Source: SMYC01 sp965197495 (GTDB taxonomy: Bacteria; Acidobacteriota; Vicinamibacteria; Marinacidobacterales; SMYC01). Taken from it: a stretch of DNA of 64,000 nucleotides. The notes beneath the pieces were generated by a model. The model made no database searches, was not told where the DNA came from, and was given only the letters and a program-made list of their open reading frames with translations. Shown in pieces: positions 35,051-44,119 of this stretch (positions within the stretch are counted from its first letter, which is position 1; every line of letters starts with the position of its first letter). The translations under genes were made by a program, and so were the position numbers. The stretch spans positions 5,084,001 to 5,148,000 of the forward strand of contig OZ240210.1 in the NCBI GenBank assembly GCA_965197495.1. Direction: 5' to 3'.

Positions 35051-36228
35051 CGGCCGGCCCGAGCCATTTCGACGTCATCGTGGTCGGCGGCGGCATCGTC
35101 GGTTGCGCCGCTGCATTCTGCCTGGCCCGTCGGGGGCAGACGGTCGCCGTGGTCGAGCGCGGCCGGATCGGCGGCGGCACTACCAGCGCGAGCTTCGCCT
35201 GGATCAACGCGACCTCCAAGGTGGCCGACGAGGCCTACCATCGGCTGAACGCCCTCGGTGCCGCCCGTTATCGCGAGCTCGCCGTGGAATTCGGCGAGGA
35301 GCGCCTGGGCCTGTATCCGACCGGAATGCTGCAGTGGGTGAATACCCGCAACGAGAGCCGCCACAAGGCGATGCACGAACGCGCCAGGCACCTGCAGTCG
35401 TTCGGCTACCCGGTCTCCATCGTCGGGGCCGAGGTGCTCGCCGCCCTGGAGCCACACGTCCGTTGCGACGACGACAGCGAGGCGCTGATGGCGATGGCCG
35501 ACCCCTGGCTCGACGCGCCCGTTTTCGCGCGCTTTCTGGCGAGCGAGCTGCGCGCCATGGGCTCTGCGGTCTTCGAGCATTGCGCGGCGAGGGAGCTCGT
35601 GTTGGGCGACGGTGGCGCGGTCACCGGCGTGGTGACCGAGCAGGGTGACCTCGAGGCCGCCAAGGTGCTGGTGGCGGTCGGCCCCAACACGCCCGAGGTG
35701 GTGAGCGAGCTCACCGGATACGAGGACTTTGCGGCTCGCTTTCCCCTCAACCGCGTGCCCGGTCTGCTCGTCACCACCCCGAGCACCGCACCGGCGAAGC
35801 TTCTGCGCCACATCGTCTACTTCGATATCGAGCCCGGCGAGGTTCACCTGCGGCCAGCTCCCAACGGCGGGCTGCGGATCGGGGCGGACGATACCGACGG
35901 TCTGGTGGCCGAAGACGCCTCGCCGGAGCACGTACGCACGGCCGCCGTCGAGTTGCTGCGACGCACCGAAGCGTTGATCCCCGGATTTGCGGGCGAAGGA
36001 TGTATCGACGACTGTGAGCTGGCCATCGGTGTCCGGCCCTACCCGCAGGACGGGAAGACCATGGCCGGCCCGCTCCCGGGCGCCGATGGCCTCTACGTGA
36101 TGGCGACCCACAGCGGTGTCACCCTGGCGCTGGCGATCGGCCAGCTCATGACCGATATCATCGTCGACGGCGCAGTGCCCGATCTGCTTCGGTCTTTCTC
36201 ACTCGAGCGATTCCAGGGCTTCGGTTGA
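35047..36228 (+). CDS. FAD-dependent amine oxidoreductase (DAO family)
   Basis: 393 residues. ATG 35047 overlaps the hyuB stop by four bases (ATGA). The Rossmann FAD motif is FDVIVVGGGIVGCAAAFCLARRG with the terminal acidic residue in VVERG. The substrate domain follows, and the C-terminal FAD contact is YVMATHSGVTLALAIGQLM. The family includes sarcosine oxidase, glycine oxidase and D-amino-acid dehydrogenase. Position behind hydantoinase subunits suggests it oxidises the amine released from the hydantoin, for example sarcosine from N-methylhydantoin. That assignment is inference. Confidence 0.9.
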   Translation: MTAGPSHFDVIVVGGGIVGCAAAFCLARRGQTVAVVERGRIGGGTTSASFAWINATSKVADEAYHRLNALGAARYRELAVEFGEERLGLYPTGMLQWVNTRNESRHKAMHERARHLQSFGYPVSIVGAEVLAALEPHVRCDDDSEALMAMADPWLDAPVFARFLASELRAMGSAVFEHCAARELVLGDGGAVTGVVTEQGDLEAAKVLVAVGPNTPEVVSELTGYEDFAARFPLNRVPGLLVTTPSTAPAKLLRHIVYFDIEPGEVHLRPAPNGGLRIGADDTDGLVAEDASPEHVRTAAVELLRRTEALIPGFAGEGCIDDCELAIGVRPYPQDGKTMAGPLPGADGLYVMATHSGVTLALAIGQLMTDIIVDGAVPDLLRSFSLERFQGFG

Positions 36229-36354
36229 TGAACTATCGGTGCTTCCGCCATCAGCTGTTATTCAGGCTGCCAAAAGCGCGGGTGCTTCTGCCGTCAAGTT
36301 TTGCTGCGCGGCTAGTGGCAATCGCATAACAGGCGAGGTTGCCGGTGCGGGAGA

Positions 36355-36360
36355 TTTAGC
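36355..36360. repeat. Target-site duplication TTTAGC (left copy)
   Basis: Matches 38570-38575 on the far side of the IS1634-like element. Confidence 0.9.
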
Positions 36361-38569
36361 CTGAAGTTCCTTGGTCGAATGAACCCACTGACAGTGTGAA
36401 TCCCCAATGATTACGCGTCTTTAGGGACGCCGAGAGGCTAATTTTGGGATGCAATATGTAGGCATGTCTAAAGCCTTTTATGGTTTGATACACATTGATA
36501 CATAGGCTATTATGGTGGGCATGCATATCCACATCATCCCCAATCGCAACTCTACCCCCGCGGTCCTGCTGCGTGAGTCGTATCGGGTGGGCGGAAACGT
36601 CCGCAAGCGCACGCTCGCTAACTTGTCCAAATTGCCCATGGACGCAGTCGACGCCATCCGACGCATTCTCAAAGGGGAAAAGCTCGTCTCGGTTGAAGTC
36701 GCCTTCAAAATCGTCGAGAACGGCTCCCGGCACCATGGCCACGTCGACGCGGTGCTCAGCGCCATGAGACAGCTCGGTTTCGAAAAGCTCGTTGGTTCTC
36801 GACACTCACCAGGGCGGGATTTGGTCGTGGCCATGGTAGTCGCCCGGATCCTCGAACCGCAGTCGAAGCTGGCGACTAGCCAGTGGTGGCACACAACCAC
36901 ACTGCCCGAAATCCTGGGGGTGAGCGATGCCCGCGAAGACGATCTCTATGCCGCCATGGACTGGGTTCTCAAACGCCAGGAGGTCATCGAAAAAAAACTC
37001 GCGGCGCGCCATCTCCAAAACGACGGCCTGGCGCTCTATGACCTAACCTCAAGCTACTTCGAGGGTGTGAGTTGTCCGATCGCCCGCCTCGGATATGACC
37101 GTGACGGCAAGAAAGGCAAGCTGCAGATCAACTACGGTCTGCTGACCAACGAACGCGGCATCCCCGTGTCGGTATCGGTCTTTGAGGGCAACACGGGCGA
37201 TCCCAAAACGCTGTTGCCTCAGGTAGAAAAGGTGCAAGAGCGGTTCGGCATCGAGCAGTTTGTGATGGTGGGCGACCGCGGAATGATCACCCAGACCCAG
37301 ATCGACGAGTTGCGGGAGATGGACGGTGTCGACTGGATTACCGCTCTGCGTCCCGAACCGATTCGCAAGCTCATCAACGATGGGGTGCTCCAGATGGGGC
37401 TATTCGACGAGCGGAATCTGTTTGAGGTGACGCACCCGGATTTCCCCAACGAGAGGCTGGTCGCTTGCCGCAATCCGGAGCTGGCCGAGAGGCGGCGTCA
37501 CAAGCGCCGTGCTCTGCTCGAAGCGACCTGCAAGGAGCTGGAGAAAGTTTGTCGGATGGTCGAGCGGCGCCGTTTGCAGGGCAAGGAGGACATCCGTGCT
37601 GCAGTGAAAAAGCTCCTCAACAAGTACAAGGTCGGCAGGTACTACAGGCTCGACATCCGTGACGACGGTTTCGACTTCGAGCTAGACGAGACAACGATGG
37701 ATGCCGACGCCTCGCGCCTCGCCAACGGCAACTCTGAGCTCGCCAACAAACGGCTCCAGCGGTGGAAGCGACACATGGGGACGATCGCTAAGCAGTTCGG
37801 AGGGATTCGCCAACGGATCGGGCGGGGTCAGCTGCATGGTAAAGATAAAATCGGTGTGCGGGTAGGCAGAGTTCTCAACAAGTACAAAGTCGGCAAGCAC
37901 TTCAAGCTGGACATTCGCGACGACAGCTTTAGCTTCGAAATCGACGACACAAAGGTCACTGCGGAAGCTGCCCTTGACGGCATCTACGTGATCCGCACCA
38001 GTCTTGCTGAGCAGCGGATGAAAACCGACGACACAGTGCGCAGCTACAAGTTGCTGACCCAGGTCGAGAGGGCGTTTCGTTCCTTCAAGAGCATGGACCT
38101 AAAGGTGCGGCCGATTCGTCACCGGCGCGAAAACCGAGTCCGGGCGCACGTCTTCTTGTGCATGCTGGCCTACTACGTCCTGTGGCACATGATGGAGGCT
38201 TGGCGGCCGCTGCTATTCTCTGACGAGGACCAGCAGGCGAAGGCCAGGCGTGACCCTGTTGCTCCGGCGAAGCGCTCCGAGGCCGCCCTGCGCAAGATAC
38301 AAACCAAGAAGCTTGACGATGGGAGTCGAGCTTCCAGCTTCCGCACGCTGCTGCGCCTTCTCAGCAACATCGTCCGAAACAAATGTCGGCGACCGGAAGC
38401 CGGACCCGACGAGCCCACCTTCGATGTCACGACAACTCCGGACTCGAAACAGCAGAGAGCCTACGACCTGCTCAAAGGTATCACCGTGTAGACAGAAGCC
38501 AGCACCATTGATTCCAACTATCTCATTGGATCAACACCGGATCTTGGCTTTTTCAGCCAGGAACTTCAG
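36361..38569 (+). mobile_element. IS1634-like insertion sequence, copy B, complete
   Basis: 2209 bp. Terminal inverted repeats begin CTGAAGTTCC at both ends and the 6-bp duplication TTTAGC is perfect. It sits in the 3' end of an IS1-like transposase gene. The left-end region is repeated almost identically in the truncated copy at 57079-57754. Confidence 0.93.
36512..38491 (+). CDS. IS1634 family transposase (copy B) with internal duplication
   Basis: 659 residues versus 572 in copy A. Landmarks: LALYDLTSSYFEG, FVMVGDRGMIT, and SYKLLTQVERAFRSFKSMDLKVRPI with the catalytic Glu. The extra length is a duplicated module: residues about 357-392 (KEDI...LNKYKVGRYYRLDIRDDGFDFELD) recur at 443-478 (KDKI...LNKYKVGKHFKLDIRDDSFSFEID), separated by a Lys/Arg-rich linker. 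The frame is intact, so it may be active. Confidence 0.92.
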   Translation: MVGMHIHIIPNRNSTPAVLLRESYRVGGNVRKRTLANLSKLPMDAVDAIRRILKGEKLVSVEVAFKIVENGSRHHGHVDAVLSAMRQLGFEKLVGSRHSPGRDLVVAMVVARILEPQSKLATSQWWHTTTLPEILGVSDAREDDLYAAMDWVLKRQEVIEKKLAARHLQNDGLALYDLTSSYFEGVSCPIARLGYDRDGKKGKLQINYGLLTNERGIPVSVSVFEGNTGDPKTLLPQVEKVQERFGIEQFVMVGDRGMITQTQIDELREMDGVDWITALRPEPIRKLINDGVLQMGLFDERNLFEVTHPDFPNERLVACRNPELAERRRHKRRALLEATCKELEKVCRMVERRRLQGKEDIRAAVKKLLNKYKVGRYYRLDIRDDGFDFELDETTMDADASRLANGNSELANKRLQRWKRHMGTIAKQFGGIRQRIGRGQLHGKDKIGVRVGRVLNKYKVGKHFKLDIRDDSFSFEIDDTKVTAEAALDGIYVIRTSLAEQRMKTDDTVRSYKLLTQVERAFRSFKSMDLKVRPIRHRRENRVRAHVFLCMLAYYVLWHMMEAWRPLLFSDEDQQAKARRDPVAPAKRSEAALRKIQTKKLDDGSRASSFRTLLRLLSNIVRNKCRRPEAGPDEPTFDVTTTPDSKQQRAYDLLKGITV

Positions 38570-38575
38570 TTTAGC
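38570..38575. repeat. Target-site duplication TTTAGC (right copy)
   Basis: Partner of 36355-36360. Confidence 0.9.
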
Positions 38576-39245
38576 GAACATCAGCGCAGCGCTCCCCACA
38601 CGCAACGGAGTTTTCGTCGACACGAAGATGTCCCTGAAGGTCAGCCGCCGCGCGGCGAGCCCAGACTGCATCGCCGGCGTCCGGGTTTCCCGCCCGAACC
38701 GCAAAGCCCTATGCGGCCGAACGAAATTGTAGTAGCAACGCGATAACTCCAGGTGGCCCTCGAGCCCCTCCTTCGAGCGCGCGTGGCATGGCGATCGCCG
38801 GCCCAAGTACGCCGACCCTTGACGAATGGTAAGGTTCAGCCGCTCGATGAACGACGTGTTCAATGTCGAGGAATCCTCGGAATCAGTGAGCGCCTTTTCG
38901 AATCGCCACGCGGCTCCGACTAGGGCCCGTCGTTCAACCTTGACGATGCGATCGTTCCTACGCGTCTTGAGGACTTGGCCGTAGAGACACGCGGGTGCGA
39001 AGATGCGACGGACGACCTTCTGGTAGAAGTCAAATCCGTCGGTGACGATCAGTGGAATGAGTTCAAAGTCCATTCGATTCGAAACGTCGCGAAGAAGCGC
39101 GAAAGTGTTCCGGTAGCTTCGCCTTCCGACGACGGTCGAAGGCCAGAGACGAGACCAGACTTCGATCGCCGCGAAAATCCACATTGGCCGCGCTTTCGCT
39201 CCTACGAAGGAGCGAATCTCGTCCGCCTGGAGCTCCTCGACGGCG
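38570..39245 (-). pseudogene. IS1-like DDE transposase, truncated and interrupted
   Basis: FAVEELQADEIRSFVGAKARPMWIFAAIEVWSRLW (first Asp region), LIPLIVTDGFDFYQKVVRRIF (second Asp), LNTSFIERLNLTIRQGSAYLGRR (Glu) and CYYNFVRPHRALRFGRE are typical. The N-terminal HTH/zinc part is missing at 39245. The 3' end is cut by the IS1634-like element, so the last codons now run into that element. Confidence 0.82.
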
Positions 39246-39298
39246 AACCCGGTGATGGTTCGGTTATTGTACTACTTTCCCGACTGCCGCCAGTGCCC

Positions 39299-41098
39299 TC
39301 AGTGACCCTTGTTCCGGATCACTTCCTTGATCGCGACAACCGTGCGCTCGGTACGCGCGTCGGAGAGCTCGCGGGCCCACTTGAGCGATTGAGAGAGGTT
39401 CGCGATCGAAACTCCGTTGATCACCGCCTGGCCCGTCTTCACCCGCTCTTGCCACCGAACGGAGTTGATGTCCGTGAGCATCATGTTGAGCGTGATGCTT
39501 GGGCTGTCGTGCAGCCTGTCCCGGGGCATGTCGGGCCTGGTGACGCCCCGTTCGCGAAGCACGTTACGGGAGCCCTGTAGTACTCGTTGATGTGCGCAAC
39601 GATCGCGCTGCCGTGCCACCGCGCCGTGAGCTTCTCGGCAACTGCCGCCTGGCCACTCTGATTCCCACCGCTGTCACCGATGAACATGATGTGCTGGAAG
39701 CCGTGCATCTTCAGGCTGTGCGCCACGTCGGTCAGTATCGCCTGGAAGGTTTCTTCGCGGAGGCTCAGAGTACCCGGGCTCGTCATGTGCCCGCCCGGCG
39801 GATCGGTGGAGCCCTCCGGCACTAACTCCAGGATTGGAGCGCAGAGGGTGTTCCCGAGCTTGCGCGCAATCGCGTCGCAGGTGTCGCGCAGGATGTAGTT
39901 GTGCTTGCCCGTCACGAGCCATGGCCCGCTCGGCTCGATGCCCCCGGTCGGAATGATGGCTGTCTTTTTGCCCGCGGCGAGCGCATCGCGGACGTCCATC
40001 CACGTCATCTCCTCAATCCACACCGTGCTCGCGGTGGGCAGGGGATTCGGCGTGTCGGAACAGTTGTACGGGTTCTGACGGCAGTCACCGCCGCCCATAC
40101 TGCGCGGGTCGGGCGCCGGCTGCTCTCCGCTCCCGGCGCGCTGCCGCTGTGGGCGCGGGGGAGCGGGCAGCGTCCCCTTGTTCGCGATCGCTTTCCTGAT
40201 CGCGGCAGCACTGCTCCACGCCCGGAAGTCGACGATCTTCCTCGCCCACTCGAGCGACTGCACGCGGTCGGCGAACGAGACGCCGTTAATGCTCGCCAAG
40301 CCCGCCGCGCTGCGCTCGTCGTACCGCACCGAGGACGGATCGGTGATCATCATGTTGAGTGCGATGACGGGGTCGTCGTGCAAGTTGTCCCGCTCCCCCC
40401 CCCACCAAACCCTGCCCCTCCATGTAACGTGCGACGCTGGCGTAGTCGTAGTACTCCTGGACATGCGCCACGACCGGGCTGGCTTCCCACTCCGCGTTCA
40501 ATTTCTCGGCCACGGCTCTCTGACCACTCTGATTGCCGCCGCTGTCACCGATGAAAATGATGTTCTGGAAGCCGTGCATCTTCAGGCTGTGCGCCACATC
40601 GGTGAGCATCGCCTGGAAGGTTTCTTGTCGGAGGCTCAGAGTGCCCGGGCTCGTCATGTGGCCGCTCTGAGGTTCGATGGAGCCCTCCGGCACCAGCTTG
40701 ATGATCGGCGTGCAGATCGCGTTTCCGAGCTCCCGCGCGATCGCCTCACAGTTCGCGCGTAAAATGTAGTTGTGCTTGCCCGTGACGAGCCAGGGGCCGT
40801 TCGGCTCAATGCCTCCGGTCGAAATGATGGCCGTCGTCTTTCCGGCGGCGAGCGCATCCCGGACGTCCATCCACGTCATTTCTTCGAGCCACACCGTGCT
40901 CGTCGCAGGCAGCGGATTCGGCGTGTCCACGCAGTTGTACACGTTGTCTCGGCAGTCCGCGCCACCCCTCGAGCGTGGATCGGGAGCTCGCTGCTGTCCG
41001 GCAGCCTGCGAGAGAGGCGCCGTCAAGGCGGACAACGGTTCCACTGTCAGAAGCGCTGTGCCAACGAGCACGGCGCCAACGGTCAAGACTTTCTTCAT
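39299..41098 (-). pseudogene. Secreted tandem (two-domain) creatininase-family protein with frameshifts
   Basis: ATG 41098 follows GGAGGTGACCC; a signal peptide is present (MKKVLTVGAVLVGTALL...). Domain 1 has TVWLEEMTWMDVRDALAAGKTTAIISTGGIEPNGPWLVTGKHN, EGSIEPQSGHMTSPGTLSLRQETF and IFIGDSGGNQSGQ. A frameshift in a nine-G tract (40395-40403) is followed by its C-terminus. Without any stop, a Pro/Arg linker leads to domain 2, a near copy (STVWIEEMTWMDVRDALAAGKKTAIIPTGGIEPSGPW...). A second frameshift near 39578 precedes the end. Creatininase metal motif E-x-H-G-x-H is changed to EPNGPW in both. Activity is uncertain. Confidence 0.85.
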
Positions 41099-41240
41099 GG
41101 GTCACCTCCGAAGGGTCGGGACTTCTCATCGGAGCGGGTCCGGCGCGGCAAAGAACTTCGGATCCACCACGCTTCAACGACTCCGCCACACCGAACCCTC
41201 CGCGACCCCTTCCCGAAGGTCTCGGCATCCGAAACACCCT

Positions 41241-41838
41241 TTAATGTCCCACTCGGGGATGGTTGAAATCCCACGCCTTTAGGCGAAGCCTTTAGGAGGC
41301 TTGGGGTACGATCCCCAGGTGAAAGGATATCGTAAATCATCGCACACGACGTACCAGTTAAACTATCACTTCGTATTTATCACGAAGTACCGCAAGCCGG
41401 CCTTGAGAGGGGATGTAGCGGTTCGTCTCCGGGATCTCATCCGGGAGATCTGTGCTCGGAACCAGATAGAAATACTGAAGGGTCATGTGCGGCCTGAGCA
41501 CGTGCACCTGTTGCTGAGCGTGCCGCCGAATTTGTCGCCGAGTCGAGTGATGCAGTTGATCAAGGGTAAGACGTCGAATCGTCTGATGCGCGACTTACGG
41601 ACGATGCGGAAGGAGTTCTGGGGTCGGCACCTACGGGCACGGGGTTACTTCGTGGTGACAACGGGCAACGTGACGGATGAGGTGATAGCGAAGTATATAG
41701 GGTTGCAGGGTGCCGTGCCCCAGGACGACGATTCTTTCAAGGTCAGTGAGTAGTGAAACGAGGCAAGGACAAGCCGACTTTAGTCGGCGACGTGAACCCA
41801 TCGCCTTTAGGCGATGGAGCGCACGCGCTCAGTCCCAC
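41241..41838 (+). mobile_element. IS200/IS605-type insertion sequence with hairpin ends
   Basis: The left end starts TTAATGTCCCACTC, shared with the partial copy at 46648. It contains short hairpins around CTTTAG (CGCCTTTAGGCG, then GCCTTTAGGAGGC). The right end has GCCGACTTTAGTCGGC and CCATCGCCTTTAGGCGATGG. No inverted terminal repeats or target duplication, as expected for this family. The exact right end is uncertain. Confidence 0.8.
41319..41753 (+). CDS. tnpA: IS200/IS605 family TnpA, Y1 transposase
   Basis: 144 residues from GTG 41319 (KGYRKSSHTTYQLNYHFVFITKYRKPAL), the family-typical start; a TTG at 41301 just after AGGAGG is the alternative. The HUH motif is HVHLLLSVP and the catalytic tyrosine lies in GYFVVTTGNVTDEVIAKYI. 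It cuts and rejoins single-stranded DNA at the hairpin ends. No TnpB is present. Intact. Confidence 0.92.
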   Translation: MKGYRKSSHTTYQLNYHFVFITKYRKPALRGDVAVRLRDLIREICARNQIEILKGHVRPEHVHLLLSVPPNLSPSRVMQLIKGKTSNRLMRDLRTMRKEFWGRHLRARGYFVVTTGNVTDEVIAKYIGLQGAVPQDDDSFKVSE

Positions 41839-41879
41839 GATGACCTATCACATACGGGACTGCGTTTCAAAACACAACG

Positions 41880-42023
41880 GTGAAACACGAGATCGCACAC
41901 GCCGACGTCCAGCCGGACGAGAAGTTCATGCAGGCGATCGAGCGGTATCTCGGCATCGCGGAGAAAGACGTGTTCAGAAAGAGCTCGCACTTTGCCGACA
42001 GGAACAGCGGGTTCAAGCGCTAG
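41880..42023 (+). pseudogene. Unidentified C-terminal gene remnant
   Basis: An open frame ends with FMQAIERYLGIAEKDVFRKS and SHFADRNSGFKR. It reads like the C-terminus of a real protein but has no start codon context and no family I recognise. It lies between the IS200 right end and IS relics. Confidence 0.3.
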
Positions 42024-42254
42024 AAACCGTTGCTGCCCAGGCGGTCGAGCATCTCCGCGATGCCCGAGAAGCGGCAAAACGCTCTCGATGTCGGTGAGGT
42101 AGAGGTCGGTGAGGTAGACGCAGGTGACGCGGGATGGGTAGGAGGAAGCTCGGCTGGCAGGGGATGTGGCGGAAGGGATGTCGTCCTCGCGTCTGGATGG
42201 TGAGTCCGCCGAAGCGGTTTGCGGTGACGGGTGTGTGAGAAGATTGTTTCGGAT

Positions 42255-42554
42255 CCGATTTGCGTAGGCTTCCAGCCGCGTTGACGGATCATTTTGTGCC
42301 AGGTACTTGCAGAAGCAAAGACCTTGCCCGGGCGCTGCGCGTAGAGAGCTAGGTTTTGGACCGCCACACGACGATAAGCCTCAGCCTCCACAAAGTCCCT
42401 CATCGTAGGTCTGGCGTCTGCCCTGGGTCCTCTTCGTACCCAAGCATGGCAGGAGGTCAGCCATAGGGTCGACTCGGTCCCTCAGGAAGTTCAACGTTTA
42501 CAGACGCGTCGAACGTTCGCTCGGTCTCCTCCACAATGAGCGTGCGAATAGCAC
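42255..42554 (-). pseudogene. Relic of the integrase-core IS, with internal deletion
   Basis: MRDFVEAEAYRRVAVQNLALYAQRPGKVFASASTWHKMI on the minus strand gives the undamaged frame at the spot where the 24- and 30-kb copies have a one-base insertion. The N-terminal coding part is deleted, and the 5' terminus (GCGAATAGCAC ending 42554) follows directly. A short direct repeat GTCGGTGAGGTAGA (twice within 42089-42117) lies just to the left. Confidence 0.72.
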
Positions 42555-42813
42555 CGCAACTTAATGCAAGTGGGTGGCCAGTCCACCCCGGCAAGCCAGA
42601 GGAGGCTAAGCACCGTCGAAGCGACCTGCCGCCCGTACTCGTCACAGCTCCCCTCGCCGCCAAGAAATTAAAGGCCGCCAGCGAAACTAGAACTAGAGGC
42701 GTGCGAGGGGGTTCGTGTGCTTTGATACTTAACGATCCGCCACTCGACCCAAATTCTGAAAGGTTCGATAAGATACATCGGAGCCTGAGAGGCTAGGTAA
42801 GGAGAAATAACAA
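42555..42813 (+). other. Leader region of the DegT-type gene
   Basis: No gene seen. AAGGAGA lies eight bases before ATG 42814. I cannot assign a convincing promoter. Confidence 0.4.
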
Positions 42814-43935
42814 ATGTACAACTTCTACAAGTGGAAGGTTCCATACCGTGTGCCTATCGTAGATGAGCCGGTTGTTGATGCGATAGTCCGGGTGATGAAG
42901 AAGGGTGTCATCTACCGGGGCGACGATACCACTGGTTTCGAGGAAGGATTGGCCGCTTACATCGGAGTCAAGCATGGCGTGAGTGTCAACTCTGGCACCT
43001 CCGCCCAGTTTCTCTATTGGCTGGCCTGCGGTTACGAACCCGGCAGTGAGATCATTAGCCAGACCAACGGCTTCATTGCTGGCTTAACATCAGCCATGCA
43101 TGCGGGGCTGAAGCCTGTCTTTGTGGAACCCGACAAGGACACGTTCACGATCGACGTCAACAAGGTCGAGGCGGCCATCACGCCCAAGACCCGGGCCCTG
43201 CTCGCTGTGCACCTGTATGGGCACCCGACTGAAATGGGACCGCTCATGGAACTATGCGATCGGCACGGCATCGACGTGTTCGAGGTCATCGCCCATTCCA
43301 CCGGCGGTGAGTACGGGGGACGGAAGTTGGGTTCCTTCGGCCGGGCGGCCATGTCCACCTTCGGCAGCAAGGTGCTGACCGTCAACGGGCTGGGTGGCAT
43401 GCTGCTGACCAATGATGAGGAACTGGCGAAAAAGGTTTCCATTTTGCGGAAGAACAGTGCGGAAACCTATGAAGAGTATCTCAATCTGGACGTCCTGCCG
43501 TATAACTTGCAGCTCAGTGATTGCCTGGCCGCCGTCGGAAGGGTCAACCTGAAGCGGCTTGACGCGCACGTCGAAAGCCGCCGGCATAATGCCGCCCGCC
43601 TGCGCAAGAACCTGCTCGAGGCGGACCTGCCGATTATCGTGCCGATCGAGAAGAATTGGGGGCGCCATGCCTATCTGCACTTCGTGATCCGGTCCAAGAA
43701 GCGGGATGCATTGAAGGCTTTCCTCATCGAAAAGGGAATCGAGGTGCGCGTTCACTATCCCATACCCGGGTACCTCATCGGTCCGATTCGCACGGCCGGC
43801 GGGCACAAGGAAGGGGACTTTCCTATTGCCGACGAAATGGCCAAGACCGTCCTGTCGCTGCCGGCCGGCCCCTGGTTCACGGACGATCAGATCGACTACG
43901 TGGCCGATCAAGTCAAGGCTTTTTTCAGGAAGTAG
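42814..43935 (+). CDS. DegT/DnrJ/EryC1/StrS-type aminotransferase-like protein
   Basis: 373 residues, full length. GVKHGVSVNSGTSAQFLYWLACGYEPGSEII is the cofactor-phosphate region, and SKVLTVNGLGGMLLTND contains the PLP-binding lysine context (K in GSK). In place of the usual VIEDAAQA-type strand this protein has VFEVIAHSTGGEYGG, so the aspartate that normally pairs with the PLP ring nitrogen is Val (GTC, one base from GAC). The family makes amino-sugars for glycans or antibiotics. No sugar genes are nearby, and the gene is less GC-rich than the neighbours, suggesting transfer. Confidence 0.87.
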   Translation: MYNFYKWKVPYRVPIVDEPVVDAIVRVMKKGVIYRGDDTTGFEEGLAAYIGVKHGVSVNSGTSAQFLYWLACGYEPGSEIISQTNGFIAGLTSAMHAGLKPVFVEPDKDTFTIDVNKVEAAITPKTRALLAVHLYGHPTEMGPLMELCDRHGIDVFEVIAHSTGGEYGGRKLGSFGRAAMSTFGSKVLTVNGLGGMLLTNDEELAKKVSILRKNSAETYEEYLNLDVLPYNLQLSDCLAAVGRVNLKRLDAHVESRRHNAARLRKNLLEADLPIIVPIEKNWGRHAYLHFVIRSKKRDALKAFLIEKGIEVRVHYPIPGYLIGPIRTAGGHKEGDFPIADEMAKTVLSLPAGPWFTDDQIDYVADQVKAFFRK

Positions 43936-44119
43936 GAGCCAGCAGACGGCAACCCGTGCCTGCAAGGAAAGCGAGGGTTCGAAACGATGTACGAACCGGA
44001 CTACTCGGGAACGCACGGGTTGGCGAGCTTCGTCGATATGCTCACGGCACCCTGAGGGAGCCTCAACAGCTATGGGGACGCGATTGCGGTCGCGAACCAT
44101 ACATGGCTAGAGCGGACGC
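43936..44119. other. Convergent gap
   Basis: Between the DegT-type gene and the convergent amidase. A 22-codon frame (MYEPDYSGTHGLASFVDMLTAP) may be a remnant; nothing else is seen. Confidence 0.3.

Noticed and set aside
33083..36111. Long minus-strand frames (623 and 364 codons) opposite hyuB and the oxidoreductase
   Set aside because: Ala/Gly/His-rich shadows of well-conserved plus-strand genes; no protein family recognised.
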